Source of the DNA: Corallococcus caeni
Lineage (GTDB): Bacteria > Myxococcota > Myxococcia > Myxococcales > Myxococcaceae
Direction of reading: 5' to 3'
Length of the DNA: 64,000 nt
Assembly: GCF_036245865.1 (NCBI RefSeq)
Contig: NZ_BTTW01000014.1
Location: forward strand, 1-64,000
The notes under the pieces are model-generated. The model worked only from the letters and a program-made list of their open reading frames with translations. It did not search any database and was not told the DNA's origin. Numbering within the stretch: the first letter of the stretch is position 1; every line of letters begins with the position of its first letter. Below, one piece after another: positions 1 to 9,156 of the stretch. Made by a program: the position numbers and the translations under genes.

Positions 1-185
<185 letters not shown>

Positions 186-202
186 CACTCAGCCCACCAG
201 CC

Positions 203-234
203 CTCCGGATGGCCCCTCGTGGGCGCTTCCGGAG
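203..234 (+). other. Hairpin in tuf-rpsJ spacer
   Basis: An imperfect hairpin sits 18 bases after the tuf stop: CTCCGG pairs with CCGGAG, and an inner GCCC pairs with GGGC. No T-run follows, so it could be an mRNA 3'-end or processing structure rather than a true intrinsic terminator. The rest of the 195-bp spacer shows no gene. Confidence 0.3.
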
Positions 235-380
235 AGCCGGTGGAAATCCAGTTGCAACCCATGGGGTGTGGTGGTACACACCGCGCCCCTTCGTTCCGAA
301 GAAACGGTTCTCTGAAATCCAGGCGTTGACGGGCGTACCGCCTCACGGTTCCCAGAGGTCGTTCAAAGAGGTTCTTGCGA

Positions 381-689
381 ATGGCGACACAGAAGATCCG
401 CATCCGGCTGAAGGCGTACGACTCGAAGCTCCTGGACCAGAGTGCTGGGGAGATCGTCGAGACGGCCAAGCGCACGGGCGCCAAGGTGGCCGGTCCGATC
501 CCCCTGCCGACGCGCATCAACAAGTTCACCGTGTTGCGTTCGCCGCACGTGGACAAGAAGAGCCGCGAGCAGTTCGAGATCCGCACGCACAAGCGCCTGC
601 TCGATATCCTCGAGCCGACCCAGCAGACGCTGGACGCGCTGATGAAGCTGGATCTGTCTGCCGGCGTTGACGTCGAGATCAAGTCCTAG
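381..689 (+). CDS. rpsJ: 30S ribosomal protein S10
   Basis: S10 (102 residues) belongs to the 30S head and, as NusE, also joins transcription antitermination complexes. The protein begins [14 protein letters not shown] and carries [20 protein letters not shown] and [14 protein letters not shown], the expected S10 core. The ATG at 381 is preceded by AAAGAGG nine bases upstream. The in-frame TTG six bases earlier is unlikely to be the start. It is followed after only 51 bases by rplD, where rplC would normally stand. Confidence 0.97.
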   Translation: MATQKIRIRLKAYDSKLLDQSAGEIVETAKRTGAKVAGPIPLPTRINKFTVLRSPHVDKKSREQFEIRTHKRLLDILEPTQQTLDALMKLDLSAGVDVEIKS

Positions 690-740
690 GAAGCGGGATG
701 GCGTCGGAGTGGTTTCACTCTGACCCCCGAGGAAAGTGCC

Positions 741-1364
741 ATGGCGAAGTTTGACGTAGTCGACCTGGATTTGAAGAAGGTGTCGGAGATCGAGCTCTCC
801 GACGAGATCTTCGGCGCCGAGCCGAACACCCACCTGTTCTACGAGGTGGCGAAGATGCAGCAGATCAACCGGCGTCGCGGCACGGTCGGGGTGAAGAACA
901 CCTCGCTGGTCAGCGGCGGCGGCAAGAAGCCCTGGAAGCAGAAGGGCACCGGCCGCGCCCGTCAGGGCTCGATCCGCGCCTCCCACTGGGTGGGCGGCGG
1001 CAAGGCGATGGCCCCCAAGGCCCGTGACTACTTCTACCGGCCGCCCCGCAAGGTCCGCCGCGGTGCCCTGCGCGCCGTGCTGTCCCTGCGTGCCCGGGAG
1101 AAGCAGCTCATCATCCTGGACGGCTTCAAGCTGGACGCCCCGAAGTCGAAGCAGGCCTTCGAGGTGCTCACGCGCCGCATGAAGCTCCAGAACGCGCTGG
1201 TCATCGACGAGCGTGGCAACACCAACCTGCACCGCAGCGTGCGCAACCTGGCGAAGTTCGACGTGCTGCCGCCCGAGGGTCTCAACCTCGAGTCCGTGCT
1301 CAAGCACTCGCACATCGTCCTGACTTCCGCCGCCGCGAAGGCGCTCGAGGGGTCCCTGTCATGA
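741..1364 (+). CDS. rplD: 50S ribosomal protein L4
   Basis: L4 (207 residues) binds 23S rRNA and lines the peptide exit tunnel. The tunnel loop is recognisable by GGGKKPWKQKGTGRARQG, and the C-terminal half follows the family. A GAGGA ribosome binding site lies 7 bases before the ATG. In E. coli L4 autoregulates the S10 operon through the leader; nothing here proves that this occurs in this organism. Its stop overlaps the rplW start, which suggests translational coupling. Confidence 0.97.
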   Translation: MAKFDVVDLDLKKVSEIELSDEIFGAEPNTHLFYEVAKMQQINRRRGTVGVKNTSLVSGGGKKPWKQKGTGRARQGSIRASHWVGGGKAMAPKARDYFYRPPRKVRRGALRAVLSLRAREKQLIILDGFKLDAPKSKQAFEVLTRRMKLQNALVIDERGNTNLHRSVRNLAKFDVLPPEGLNLESVLKHSHIVLTSAAAKALEGSLS

Positions 1365-1654
1365 ACCTGAACGACGTCATCAAGGGCCCGCTCATCACGG
1401 AGAAGCTGGACAAGGCCCGGGAGAAGTTCCGCCAGTACTCGTTCATCGTGGACCGCAAGGCCACGAAGCACGACGTGTCCCGCGCGGTCCAGTCCCTGTT
1501 CAAGGTCACGGTGGAGGGTGTTCGCACCAACATCGTGCGTGGCAAGACGAAGCGGGTGGGCAAGAGCATCGGCCAGCGCCCCAACTTCAAGAAGGCGGTC
1601 GTCACCCTGAAGGAGGGTGACAAGATCGAACTCTTCGAAGGGGGAGCGGTCTGA
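1361..1654 (+). CDS. rplW: 50S ribosomal protein L23
   Basis: L23 (97 residues) sits at the tunnel exit and docks trigger factor and SRP. Recognisable segments are IKGPLITEKLDKAREK near the N-terminus and VRGKTKRVGKSIGQRPNFKK later. Its ATG overlaps the rplD stop in an ATGA arrangement (1361-1364), so the two are probably translationally coupled. Length is normal. Confidence 0.97.
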   Translation: MNLNDVIKGPLITEKLDKAREKFRQYSFIVDRKATKHDVSRAVQSLFKVTVEGVRTNIVRGKTKRVGKSIGQRPNFKKAVVTLKEGDKIELFEGGAV

Positions 1655-1692
1655 CGCCACTGGCGTCCAGATCCGCCTGAGAGGAACACACC

Positions 1693-2538
1693 ATGGGCAT
1701 CAAGAAGTACAAGCCGACAAGCGCCGCCCGCCGTTTGATGACGGTGTCCGACTTCGCGGACATCACCAAGGACTCGCCGGAGAAGTCTCTCACCGAGCCC
1801 ATCAAGCGCTCCGGTGGCCGCAACGTCCACGGCCACATCACCCGTCGCCACCAGGGTGGCGGTCACAAGCGCCGCTACCGCGTCATCGACTTCAAGCGTC
1901 GTGACAAGGACGGCGTGCCGGCCAAGGTCGTCGCGGTCGAGTACGACCCGAACCGCACCGCCAACATCGCCCTCCTGCACTACGCGGACGGCGACAAGCG
2001 CTACATCCTGGCCCCCGTGGGCCTGAGCGTGGGCGACACCGTGTTCGCCGGCTCCACCGCCGACATCCGGCCGGGCAACAGCCTGCCGCTGCAGAACATC
2101 CCGGTGGGTACGGTCATCCACAACGTGGAGCTGAAGCCGGGCCGTGGCGCCCAGGTCATCCGCTCCGCGGGCACCTCCGGCCAGCTGATGGCGAAGGAGG
2201 AGCGCTACGCCCAGGTCCGTATGCCCTCGGGCGCCGTGCGCAAGGTGCTCATCGAGTGCCGCGCCACCGTGGGCCAGGTGGGCAACATCGAGCACGAAAT
2301 CATCCGCATCGGCAAGGCGGGCAAGAGCCGCTGGCTGGGCATCCGTCCCACCGTCCGCGGTCTGGCGATGAACCCTGTCGACCACCCGCACGGTGGTGGT
2401 GAGGGTAAGTCCGGCCAGGGTAACCCGCACCCGGTGTCTCCGTGGGGCAAGAAGACCAAGGGCCTCACCACGCGCACCAACAAGCGCACCGACAAGTTCA
2501 TCGTGAGCGGCCGCCGCCAGGGCGCGCGCAGCCAGTAA
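1693..2538 (+). CDS. rplB: 50S ribosomal protein L2
   Basis: L2 (281 residues) is one of the most conserved large-subunit proteins and is needed for subunit joining and peptidyl transfer. The sequence shows [20 protein letters not shown] near the N-terminus and the C-terminal signature [18 protein letters not shown] around residues 220-240, which includes the conserved histidine near the peptidyl transferase centre. The ATG at 1693 has GAGAGGA upstream. Confidence 0.97.
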   Translation: MGIKKYKPTSAARRLMTVSDFADITKDSPEKSLTEPIKRSGGRNVHGHITRRHQGGGHKRRYRVIDFKRRDKDGVPAKVVAVEYDPNRTANIALLHYADGDKRYILAPVGLSVGDTVFAGSTADIRPGNSLPLQNIPVGTVIHNVELKPGRGAQVIRSAGTSGQLMAKEERYAQVRMPSGAVRKVLIECRATVGQVGNIEHEIIRIGKAGKSRWLGIRPTVRGLAMNPVDHPHGGGEGKSGQGNPHPVSPWGKKTKGLTTRTNKRTDKFIVSGRRQGARSQ

Positions 2539-2551
2539 GAGGATTTGAAAC

Positions 2552-2839
2552 ATGGCTCGTTCGATCAAGAAGGGTCCGTTCGTTGACGATCACCTCCTCA
2601 AGAAGATCGAGGGGATGATCGCCGCGAACAAGAAGGCGGTCGTCAAGACCTGGTCCCGGCGCTCCACGATTCTCCCTGAGTTCGTGGGTCACACCTTCGC
2701 CGTTCACAACGGCAAGAAGTTCATTCCGGTGTTCGTCACGGAGAACATGGTGGGCCACAAGCTCGGCGAGTTCGCTCCTACGCGCACCTTCGGTGGGCAC
2801 TCGGCGGAGAAGAAGGTCGCCAAGGCCCCGGGCAAGTAG
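2552..2839 (+). CDS. rpsS: 30S ribosomal protein S19
   Basis: S19 (95 residues) forms part of the 30S head and contacts S13 and the A-site region. It starts [18 protein letters not shown] and contains [16 protein letters not shown], both typical. AGAGGA lies upstream of the ATG. The spacers to rplB (13 bases) and to rplV (35 bases) fit one transcript. Confidence 0.97.
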   Translation: MARSIKKGPFVDDHLLKKIEGMIAANKKAVVKTWSRRSTILPEFVGHTFAVHNGKKFIPVFVTENMVGHKLGEFAPTRTFGGHSAEKKVAKAPGK

Positions 2840-2874
2840 CCCGTTCGCACGCCTGAGAGCCTGAGGAGATGACC

Positions 2875-3219
2875 ATGGAGTCGACTGCACATCTGCGTCA
2901 CCTGCGCATGAGCCCGCGCAAGCTGTCCCTCGTCGCGGCGCTCATCCGGGGCAAGCCTGTTGAGGCCGCCCTGAACATCCTGAAGTTCACCCCGCGCGCC
3001 GCCGCGCGGCCGGTGGAGAAGCTCATCAAGAGCGCCGTCGCCAACGCGACGGACCTGTCCAAGGGTCAGGTCGACGTGGATACGCTCTACGTCAAGACCA
3101 TCTCCGTGGACCAGGCCGCCACCCAGCGCCGGTTCATGCCGCGCGCCATGGGGCGCGCGACGCCCATCCAGAAGAAGTCTGCCCACGTCCACGTCGTGCT
3201 GGCCGAGGCCAAGAAGTAG
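2875..3219 (+). CDS. rplV: 50S ribosomal protein L22
   Basis: L22 (114 residues) contacts all 23S rRNA domains and its beta hairpin lines the exit tunnel. The [15 protein letters not shown] segment and the C-terminal [11 protein letters not shown] identify it. An ATG at 2869 is in frame, but GAGGAG at 2863-2868 abuts it directly. The second ATG at 2875 has a six-base spacing and is the better start. Confidence 0.95.
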   Translation: MESTAHLRHLRMSPRKLSLVAALIRGKPVEAALNILKFTPRAAARPVEKLIKSAVANATDLSKGQVDVDTLYVKTISVDQAATQRRFMPRAMGRATPIQKKSAHVHVVLAEAKK

Positions 3220-3260
3220 GACCCGTCGGGCCCCGCCCGGACGCACCAAGGAGATTCAGT

Positions 3261-3923
3261 TTGGGACAGAAAGTACATCCGATCGGGTTCCGGCTCGGCG
3301 TCATCAAGACCTGGGACTCCAAGTGGTTCGAGCACAAGAACTACGCCCAGTGGCTCCACGAGGACATCCGCATCCGCGAGTTCGTGAAGAAGTCGCTGAA
3401 CCACGCGGGCGTGTCCAAGGTGGAGATTGAGCGCGCCGCCAACAAGGTGAAGGTCAACGTCCACACCGCTCGGCCGGGCATCGTCATCGGCAAGCGCGGC
3501 GCTGGCATCGAGACCGTCAAGAAGGACCTCCAGCAGTTCACTAAGAACGAGGTCTTCCTGAACATCGTCGAGGTCCGCAAGGCCGAGACCGACGCGCAGC
3601 TCGTGGCGGAGAACATCGCCACGCAGCTCGAGCGCCGCATCGCCTTCCGCCGCGCCATGAAGAAGGCGCTGCAGACCGCGATGAAGTTCGGGGCCAAGGG
3701 CATCCGCGTCGCCTGCTCGGGCCGCCTGGGTGGCGCCGAGATGGCCCGCTACGAGTGGTACCGCGAGGGCCGCGTGCCCCTGCACACCCTTCGCGCGGAC
3801 ATCGACTTCGGCTTCGCCGAGGCCAAGACGACCTACGGCAAGATTGGCTGCAAGGTCTGGATCTGCAAGGGCGAGGTCCTCCCCGGCAAGGGCGGCCAGG
3901 CCCCCATGCCCACCAACCGGTAA
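3261..3923 (+). CDS. rpsC: 30S ribosomal protein S3
   Basis: S3 (220 residues) lies at the mRNA entry tunnel and helps unwind mRNA. It begins [12 protein letters not shown], contains the KH-domain loop [12 protein letters not shown] and the C-terminal-domain motif [10 protein letters not shown]. The start is TTG at 3261, with AAGGAG 8-13 bases upstream. No ATG fits the conserved N-terminus, so the rare start seems real. A hairpin-rich spacer follows before rplP. Confidence 0.96.
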   Translation: MGQKVHPIGFRLGVIKTWDSKWFEHKNYAQWLHEDIRIREFVKKSLNHAGVSKVEIERAANKVKVNVHTARPGIVIGKRGAGIETVKKDLQQFTKNEVFLNIVEVRKAETDAQLVAENIATQLERRIAFRRAMKKALQTAMKFGAKGIRVACSGRLGGAEMARYEWYREGRVPLHTLRADIDFGFAEAKTTYGKIGCKVWICKGEVLPGKGGQAPMPTNR

Positions 3924-3925
3924 GA

Positions 3926-3959
3926 CGCCCCCTGCGGGGCGGGTTTAAGAGACCCGCCC
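3926..3959 (+). other. Overlapping alternative hairpins, rpsC-rplP spacer
   Basis: Two GC-rich stems share bases. CGCCCC at 3926-3931 can pair with GGGGCG ending at 3941, and GGGCGGGT at 3937-3944 can pair with ACCCGCCC at 3952-3959. They cannot form together. This is the layout of an attenuator or RNA switch, but no ligand or leader peptide is visible, so it may only protect an mRNA end. Confidence 0.4.
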
Positions 3960-3987
3960 TGCATGGAAGGCACGAAGGACATCGACC

Positions 3988-4407
3988 ATGCTTCAGCCTG
4001 CTCGAACCAAATACCGCAAGATGCAGAAGGGCCGCATGTTCGGCTCGGCCCACCGCGGCAGCGACCTCACCTACGGTGAGTTCGGCCTGGTGAGCCTCCA
4101 GCCGGGCTGGATCACCTCGCGCCAGATCGAGGCGGCCCGTATCGCGATGACCCGCCACGTGAAGCGCGGCGGTAAGATCTGGATCCGGATCTTCCCGGAC
4201 AAGCCCATCACGAAGAAGCCCGCCGAGACCCGTATGGGTACCGGTAAGGGTGGCGTGGAGTACTACGTCGCGGTCGTCAAGCCGGGACGCGTCCTCTACG
4301 AGATGGAGGGCATGACGCAGGAGATCGCCACCGGTGCGCTGAAGCTGGCGCAGGCGAAGCTGCCGGTGCTCACCAAGATCGTGCGCCGCAGCGAGCTCTC
4401 GCTGTAG
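3988..4407 (+). CDS. rplP: 50S ribosomal protein L16
   Basis: L16 (139 residues) helps shape the A-site of the large subunit. It shows [12 protein letters not shown] at the N-terminus, [13 protein letters not shown], and the signature [18 protein letters not shown]. Start ATG at 3988 follows a moderate ribosome binding site (GAAGGCACGAAGGA region). Normal length. Confidence 0.97.
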   Translation: MLQPARTKYRKMQKGRMFGSAHRGSDLTYGEFGLVSLQPGWITSRQIEAARIAMTRHVKRGGKIWIRIFPDKPITKKPAETRMGTGKGGVEYYVAVVKPGRVLYEMEGMTQEIATGALKLAQAKLPVLTKIVRRSELSL

Positions 4408-4481
4408 TCACGCACCGCCGGGACGGGCGCTCCACCTGGTGACAGGGGAGGGCGCCCGCATCCCGCGCCGAGGAGACCAAG

Positions 4482-4688
4482 ATGGCGACTGCGAAGGAAC
4501 TGAAGGACCTGTCGACGGACGACCTGCAGAACCGCGCGAAGGAACTGCGCGACACGCTGGTCCAGGATCGGCTCAAGCGTCGGACCGGCTCGCTGGACAG
4601 CCCTGCTGAGGGCGTGCAGCACCGCCGTGATCTGGCCCGCATCCTCACCGTCCTGGGCCAGAAGGCCCGGGCCGCGAAGGCGGGGTAG
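4482..4688 (+). CDS. rpmC: 50S ribosomal protein L29
   Basis: L29 (68 residues) is a two-helix protein near the tunnel exit. It shows the family pattern with KELKDLSTDDLQNRAKELRD followed by a basic second half and VQHRRDLARILTVLGQK. AGGAGACC stands before the ATG. The order rplP-rpmC-rpsQ is canonical. Confidence 0.95.
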   Translation: MATAKELKDLSTDDLQNRAKELRDTLVQDRLKRRTGSLDSPAEGVQHRRDLARILTVLGQKARAAKAG

Positions 4689-4709
4689 TAGTAGCAGTGC
4701 ATCCGCGGG

Positions 4710-4760
4710 CATCCGGGCTCACCCGGATGTTCGTGGCCATCCGGGCAGAGGGCCCGGGTG
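4710..4760 (+). other. Paired hairpins, rpmC-rpsQ spacer
   Basis: Two successive stems are visible: CATCCGGG (4710-4717) pairs perfectly with CCCGGATG (4722-4729), and CATCCGGGC (4738-4746) pairs with GCCCGGGTG (4752-4760) with one G-T wobble. The arms share CATCCGGG, so alternative pairings between them are possible. No T-run follows. Confidence 0.45.
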
Positions 4761-4783
4761 CATGACAGACAGTGAGAACCAAC

Positions 4784-5098
4784 ATGGCTGAAGCGACCGA
4801 AACGCCCGCTGCCGAGACCTCCACCCGGGGTCGTCCCAAGACCCGCGTGGGCATCGTCACCTCCAACAAGATGCAGAAGACGGTGGTCGTCACCGTCCAG
4901 CGTCGTGCTCCCCACCCGAAGTACGGGAAGATCATGAGCCTGCGCGAGAAGTACAAGGCGCACGTCGAGGATCACGACTACCCGAAGAAGGTCACCATCA
5001 ACGAGGGTGACCGGGTGCGCATCGCCGAGACCAAGCCCGCTTCGAAGGACAAGCGTTGGCGCGTGGTCGAGGTGTTGGAGAAGAGCAAGAACGTCTAG
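4784..5098 (+). CDS. rpsQ: 30S ribosomal protein S17
   Basis: S17 (104 residues) is an OB-fold 16S rRNA-binding protein. The core is recognised by [18 protein letters not shown] and [18 protein letters not shown]. The protein carries an extra N-terminal stretch of about 20 residues ([16 protein letters not shown]) compared with the usual 84-residue family. The ATG at 4784 is preferred. A GTG at 4772 is in frame but has no better ribosome binding site. Confidence 0.94.
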   Translation: MAEATETPAAETSTRGRPKTRVGIVTSNKMQKTVVVTVQRRAPHPKYGKIMSLREKYKAHVEDHDYPKKVTINEGDRVRIAETKPASKDKRWRVVEVLEKSKNV

Positions 5099-5163
5099 GT
5101 AGGCCACACCGCGTCCGTGCGCCATGAAGCGCGTGGACGGGTTCGAGCAAGAGGAGACTTCAC

Positions 5164-5532
5164 ATGATTCAGATGCAGAGTGTGCTCGATGTGGCCGACA
5201 ACTCGGGCGCCAAGAAGGTGTTTTGCATCAAGGTTCTCGGCGGCTCCAAGCGCAAGTATGCCTCCATCGGCGACGTGATTGTCGTGTCGATCCGCGAGGC
5301 CCTGCCCAACTCCAAGGTGAAGAAGGGTGACGTCGCGAAGGCCGTCATCGTCCGCACCCGTCGCGAGGTGGGTCGTGCGGATGGCAGCTACATCAAGTTC
5401 GACGGCAACTCGGCGGTCCTCATCAACAAGGACCTGGAGCCCATCGGGACGCGCATCTTTGGGCCGGTCGCCCGTGAGCTGCGTGCCCGCAAGTTCATGA
5501 AGATCATCTCGCTGGCGCCCGAGGTCCTCTAA
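5164..5532 (+). CDS. rplN: 50S ribosomal protein L14
   Basis: L14 (122 residues) forms part of inter-subunit bridges. It opens [18 protein letters not shown] and contains [16 protein letters not shown] and [20 protein letters not shown], all diagnostic. AGGAGAC precedes the ATG. Length and position are canonical. Confidence 0.97.
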   Translation: MIQMQSVLDVADNSGAKKVFCIKVLGGSKRKYASIGDVIVVSIREALPNSKVKKGDVAKAVIVRTRREVGRADGSYIKFDGNSAVLINKDLEPIGTRIFGPVARELRARKFMKIISLAPEVL

Positions 5533-5574
5533 GAGGACGCAGGCCTGACGGCGAACAGCCAGAGTGAGGAAGCC

Positions 5575-5904
5575 ATGCAGAAGCTGAAAGTCGGTGACAC
5601 CATCCAGGTCATCTCCGGGTCTGAGCGCTCGGAGAAGACGCCGGCGACCAAGCGCGGCAAGGTGCTGAAGGTCGACCGGGAGGCGGGCCGCGTGACGGTC
5701 GAAGGCCTGCGCCTGGTCAAGCGCCACATGCGCAAGACGCCGCAGAGCCCCGAGGGCGGCATCATCGAGAAGCCGGGCACCATCGCGCTCTCGAACGTCC
5801 AGGTGGTCTGCGCCAAGTGCGACAAGCCGACCCGCGTCGGCATCCGCAAGGAGGGGGAGTCCTCCAAGCGGTTCTGCAAGCAGTGTGACGCCCTGATTGA
5901 CTAG
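5575..5904 (+). CDS. rplX: 50S ribosomal protein L24, zinc-ribbon type
   Basis: L24 (109 residues) initiates 50S assembly. A KOW motif is visible at the start (KVGDTIQVISGSERSE then GKVLKV). The C-terminus carries two Cys pairs, CAKC and CKQC, forming a likely zinc ribbon that E. coli L24 lacks. The ATG at 5575 follows GAGGAAGCC. A strong hairpin spacer separates it from rplE. Confidence 0.96.
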   Translation: MQKLKVGDTIQVISGSERSEKTPATKRGKVLKVDREAGRVTVEGLRLVKRHMRKTPQSPEGGIIEKPGTIALSNVQVVCAKCDKPTRVGIRKEGESSKRFCKQCDALID

Positions 5905-5934
5905 GGGTCGGTGTTCGGGCATGTATGCGCGCCC

Positions 5935-6000
5935 CTTGCCCCACCTCGTGGTGGGGCAAGCGGGCGTGCACGTCCAGAGGGCTGAAATGGTCGAGCCCTC
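5935..6000 (+). other. Strong hairpin pair, rplX-rplE spacer
   Basis: An 11-bp perfect stem, CTTGCCCCACC (5935-5945) with GGTGGGGCAAG (5950-5960), closes a TCGT tetraloop. A second stem GAGGGCT/AGCCCTC spans 5977-6000. There is no T-run. The 176-bp spacer is long for this operon and shows no ORF. Likely roles are mRNA processing or stability, or pausing. Confidence 0.5.
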
Positions 6001-6080
6001 CGGGTGTTTCCACGTACTAGACGCAGGACTGATCGGACGCGCTGGGTCCATGACGGCGCCCCGAAGCAGGGGAATGAAAG

Positions 6081-6734
6081 ATGGCTGACGAGAAGAAGGC
6101 CGACTCGAAGGAAAAGAAGAGCAAGAAGCGCGGGAAAGAAGAAGCCAAGAAGGTCGGCTTCGCCGCGAACATCGAGGAGGGCCTGAAGGCCCGCTCGGCG
6201 CGGCTCAAGGACCGCTTCCGTTCGGAAGGCGTGCCCGCGCTCATGAAGGAGCTGGGGCTCAAGAACCCCATGGAAGTGCCGCGGCTGGAGAAGATCGTCG
6301 TCAACATGGGTCTGGGCGAGGCACTCGCCAACAACAAGATCCTGGAGTCGGCGGTGGACCAGCTGGCCGCCATCACCGGTCAGAAGCCGGTCGTGACGCG
6401 CGCGCGCAAGTCCATCGCGAACTTCAAGCTGCGCCAGGGCCAGGCCATCGGTGCCGCCGTCACGCTGCGCGGCGACCGCATGTTCGAGTTCATGGACCGC
6501 CTCATCACCGTCGCGCTGCCGCGCGTGCGTGACTTCAAGGGCGTGTCCCCGAAGGCCTTTGACGGGAAGGGCAACTACACGCTCGGCGTCCGCGAGCAGA
6601 TCATCTTCCCGGAAATCAACTACGATCAGATCGAGAAGGTGAAGGGGCTCAACATCAGCTTCGTCACCACCGCCCCGAACGACGAGCAGGGACTGGCGCT
6701 GATGCGTCACTTCGGCATGCCGTTCCGTCAGTAG
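6081..6734 (+). CDS. rplE: 50S ribosomal protein L5 with basic N-terminal extension
   Basis: L5 (217 residues; usual length about 180) binds 5S rRNA and contacts S13 and P-site tRNA. The core starts near residue 45, with [30 protein letters not shown] and the C-terminal [15 protein letters not shown]. Residues 1-40 are an extra lysine-rich tail ([19 protein letters not shown]). The ATG at 6081 has GGGGAATGAAAG upstream. A start nearer the core would also have to be tested. Confidence 0.95.
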   Translation: MADEKKADSKEKKSKKRGKEEAKKVGFAANIEEGLKARSARLKDRFRSEGVPALMKELGLKNPMEVPRLEKIVVNMGLGEALANNKILESAVDQLAAITGQKPVVTRARKSIANFKLRQGQAIGAAVTLRGDRMFEFMDRLITVALPRVRDFKGVSPKAFDGKGNYTLGVREQIIFPEINYDQIEKVKGLNISFVTTAPNDEQGLALMRHFGMPFRQ

Positions 6735-6760
6735 GACCGAGCCCAGGACTCCCATCGATC

Positions 6761-6946
6761 ATGGCCAAGCTCTCCAAGATTGCCCAGGCAAAGCGCAAGC
6801 TGAAGTTCCCCGTGCGTCAGTACAACCGCTGCCCGCTCTGCGGTCGTCCTCGCGCCTTCCTGCGCAAGTTCAAGATGTGCCGTATCTGCCTGCGTCACCG
6901 CGCCCTGCGCGGTGAAATCACCGGCGTCACCAAGTCGTCCTGGTAG
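6761..6946 (+). CDS. rpsN: 30S ribosomal protein S14, type Z (zinc)
   Basis: S14 (61 residues) is the short zinc-binding form. CPLC and CRIC supply four cysteines around residues 24-43, and the C-terminus [11 protein letters not shown] is typical. It belongs to the 30S head near the A-site. The long zinc-free S14 of E. coli is about 100 residues. The next 169 bases hold hairpin potential but no gene. Confidence 0.96.
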   Translation: MAKLSKIAQAKRKLKFPVRQYNRCPLCGRPRAFLRKFKMCRICLRHRALRGEITGVTKSSW

Positions 6947-7115
6947 GCGCTGGACCCCGGAAGCCGTCCCTGTCCTGAAGAGGGCAGGGCGGTCCCCGGT
7001 TGAAGTAGAAGGGAAGTGGCGGTCTCCGCGAACCCCCGGGATGGGCCCGGCAGGCGTGGTGGCTGCGAGCGCGGTGGGCTCCTGAAGGGGCTCCCGCTTA
7101 GCTTGAAGGTGCTTC

Positions 7116-7514
7116 ATGCCGGTCAATGATCCCGTCGGCGACATGCTGACCCGCCTGCGCAACGCCTCGCGCGCGCGGCACGACAAGGTCGTCATTCCCC
7201 ACTCGAAGCTCAAGGTGGAGATCGTCAAGGTCCTCAAGGACGAGGGCTACATCGGGGACTTCACCATCCACGAGGTCGCGCCGCAGAGCGAGATCACCGT
7301 GCAGCTGAAGTACGGCCCGGACCGCAGCCCGGCCATCACCGGCCTGCGCCGCGTGTCGAAGCCCGGCCTGCGCCGCTACGTCGCGGTGCGCGACATCCAG
7401 CCGGTGCTCGGCGGCATGGGCATCTCCATCCTCTCCACCTCGCGCGGCATCCTGGTGGACACCGAGGCCCGGAAGCAGAAGGTCGGCGGCGAACTGCTCT
7501 GCACGGTCTACTAG
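7116..7514 (+). CDS. rpsH: 30S ribosomal protein S8
   Basis: S8 (132 residues) is a primary 16S rRNA-binding protein and, in E. coli, the spc operon repressor. It begins [20 protein letters not shown] and ends with the typical [15 protein letters not shown] and GGELLCTVY. The start at 7116 follows GAAGGTGC. Length is normal. Confidence 0.97.
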   Translation: MPVNDPVGDMLTRLRNASRARHDKVVIPHSKLKVEIVKVLKDEGYIGDFTIHEVAPQSEITVQLKYGPDRSPAITGLRRVSKPGLRRYVAVRDIQPVLGGMGISILSTSRGILVDTEARKQKVGGELLCTVY

Positions 7515-7578
7515 CCAGGAGTCTGGGTGAGGCGCCCCGCGAGGAGCGCGCCCCAGGCGACGACAGCACGAGGCAATC

Positions 7579-8145
7579 ATGAGTCGGATTGGAAAACTGG
7601 CGATCAAGCTTGGCGACAAGACGAAGGTCAACGTCGCCAACCAGCAGGTCAACTTTGACGGCCCCAAGGGCAAGCTGTCCGTCAAGCTCCCCGCCAAGGT
7701 GAAGGTGGAGGTGAAGGACGGCCAGGTGACGGTGCAGCGCGAGGATGACTCGCGTGAAGCCCGCAGCCTGCACGGCCTGACCCGGACCATCCTCGCCAAC
7801 GCGGCGAAGGGCGTGTCCACGGGCTTCGAGAAGCGCCTCGACATCCGCGGCGTCGGTTTCCGCGCGGAAGTGAAGGGCAAGGCCATCCACTTCTCGCTCG
7901 GCTACTCCCACCCGGTGGTGTTCAACCTGCCGGAGGGCGTGACGGCGGAAGTCGACAAGGTCTCCCGTACCGAGGACAGCCTTCCCACGGTGGGGCTCAC
8001 GCTCCGCTCGGCGGACAAGGAAGTCCTGGGCGCCACGGCGGTCAACATCCGCTCGCTGCGTCCGCCGGAGCCCTACAAGGGCAAGGGCATCAAGTACGCC
8101 GAGGAGCGCATCCGTCGCAAGGAGGGCAAGACCGGTACGACCTAG
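7579..8145 (+). CDS. rplF: 50S ribosomal protein L6
   Basis: L6 (188 residues) lies near the sarcin-ricin loop and factor-binding site. It starts MSRIGKLAIKLGDKTKV, has GVGFRAEVKGKAIHFSLGYS at the repeat junction, and ends with RPPEPYKGKGIKYAEERIRR. Both halves of the duplicated fold are present. A spacer with two hairpins follows. Confidence 0.97.
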   Translation: MSRIGKLAIKLGDKTKVNVANQQVNFDGPKGKLSVKLPAKVKVEVKDGQVTVQREDDSREARSLHGLTRTILANAAKGVSTGFEKRLDIRGVGFRAEVKGKAIHFSLGYSHPVVFNLPEGVTAEVDKVSRTEDSLPTVGLTLRSADKEVLGATAVNIRSLRPPEPYKGKGIKYAEERIRRKEGKTGTT

Positions 8146-8176
8146 TCGTCACCGCGTCTTCGCCGAGCATTCAACC

Positions 8177-8236
8177 CCGCCGGGCCTTGAAGCCTGGCGG
8201 AATCATCCGGCGGCGGAAGGCCGCATCGCCGCCGGA
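8177..8236 (+). other. Two hairpins, rplF-rplR spacer
   Basis: Stem 1 is CCGCCGGGC (8177-8185) with GCCTGGCGG (8192-8200), including one G-T wobble. Stem 2 is a perfect 10-bp pair, TCCGGCGGCG (8206-8215) with CGCCGCCGGA (8227-8236), ending 17 bases before the rplR ATG and close to its AAGGAAG ribosome binding site. It could influence rplR translation. Confidence 0.45.
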
Positions 8237-8253
8237 CGGAAAAGGAAGCAGCC

Positions 8254-8610
8254 ATGTCCAAGACTGTCGATCAGCGCCTCAAGAGGAAGAACCGCATCCG
8301 CAAGAAGCTCTCGGGTACCACCGAGCGCCCGCGGCTTACGGTGTACAAGAGCCTCAAGCACATCTACGCGCAGGTGGTGGACGACTCCACCGGCCGCACG
8401 CTGGCGTATGCGTCGTCCCTGTCCAAGGAGCTGAAGGGCAAGGACGAGGGCGACAAGAAGGCCGACGCGAAGCGCGTGGGCTCCCTCATCGCGGAGAAGT
8501 GCAAGGCCGCCAACGTCGATGCGGTGGTGTTCGACCGCAACGGCTTCCCCTACCATGGGCGCATCGCTGCCGTGGCCGACGCCGCGCGCGAAGCCGGCCT
8601 GAAGTTCTAG
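8254..8610 (+). CDS. rplR: 50S ribosomal protein L18
   Basis: L18 (118 residues) binds 5S rRNA with L5 and L25. Key segments are [40 protein letters not shown] and the C-terminal [28 protein letters not shown] precedes the ATG at 8254. Length is normal. Confidence 0.97.
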   Translation: MSKTVDQRLKRKNRIRKKLSGTTERPRLTVYKSLKHIYAQVVDDSTGRTLAYASSLSKELKGKDEGDKKADAKRVGSLIAEKCKAANVDAVVFDRNGFPYHGRIAAVADAAREAGLKF

Positions 8611-8632
8611 GTACCAGAAAGGAATTCCTCAA

Positions 8633-9154
8633 GTGGCAACTCCGATCAATCCGAACGATCTGGACCTGACCGACCGCGTGGTGAACATCAACCGCGTGGC
8701 CAAGGTGGTGAAGGGTGGCCGCCGTTTCTCGTTCGCCGCGCTCGTCGTGGTGGGCGATGGCAACGGGCACGTGGGCGTGGGCCTGGGCAAGGCCAACGAA
8801 GTCCCCGAGGCCATCCGCAAGGGCGGCGAGAACGCGAAGAAGAACCTGTTCCGCGTTCCTCGCATGGGTCACACCATCCCGCACGAGATCCTGGGGCACT
8901 TCGGTGCCGGCTGGGTGCTCCTGAAGCCGGCCTCCGAAGGTACGGGCGTCATCGCCGGTGGCGCGGTGCGCGCGGTGCTGGAGGCGGCGGGCATCCGCAA
9001 CATCCTGACCAAGAGCCAGGGTTCGCGGAATCCGCACAACGTGCTGAAGGCCACGGTCGCTGGCCTGAAGCTGCTGCGCAGCGCCGAGCAGGTCGCTCGC
9101 CTGCGTGGCAAGGACGTCGAGTCGCAGAAGCTCGCGGGCGAGGCGAGGGGCTAG
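8633..9154 (+). CDS. rpsE: 30S ribosomal protein S5
   Basis: S5 (173 residues) acts in decoding accuracy and mRNA unwinding. It contains the double-stranded-RNA-binding-like N-domain ([39 protein letters not shown]) and the C-terminal [19 protein letters not shown]. The start is GTG at 8633 with AAAGGAA upstream. Only two bases separate its stop from the rpmD ATG. Confidence 0.96.
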   Translation: MATPINPNDLDLTDRVVNINRVAKVVKGGRRFSFAALVVVGDGNGHVGVGLGKANEVPEAIRKGGENAKKNLFRVPRMGHTIPHEILGHFGAGWVLLKPASEGTGVIAGGAVRAVLEAAGIRNILTKSQGSRNPHNVLKATVAGLKLLRSAEQVARLRGKDVESQKLAGEARG

Positions 9155-9156
9155 CC

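Noticed and set aside
690-740. Possible hidden or truncated rplC
   Set aside because: Only 51 bases, with no L3 motif in any frame.
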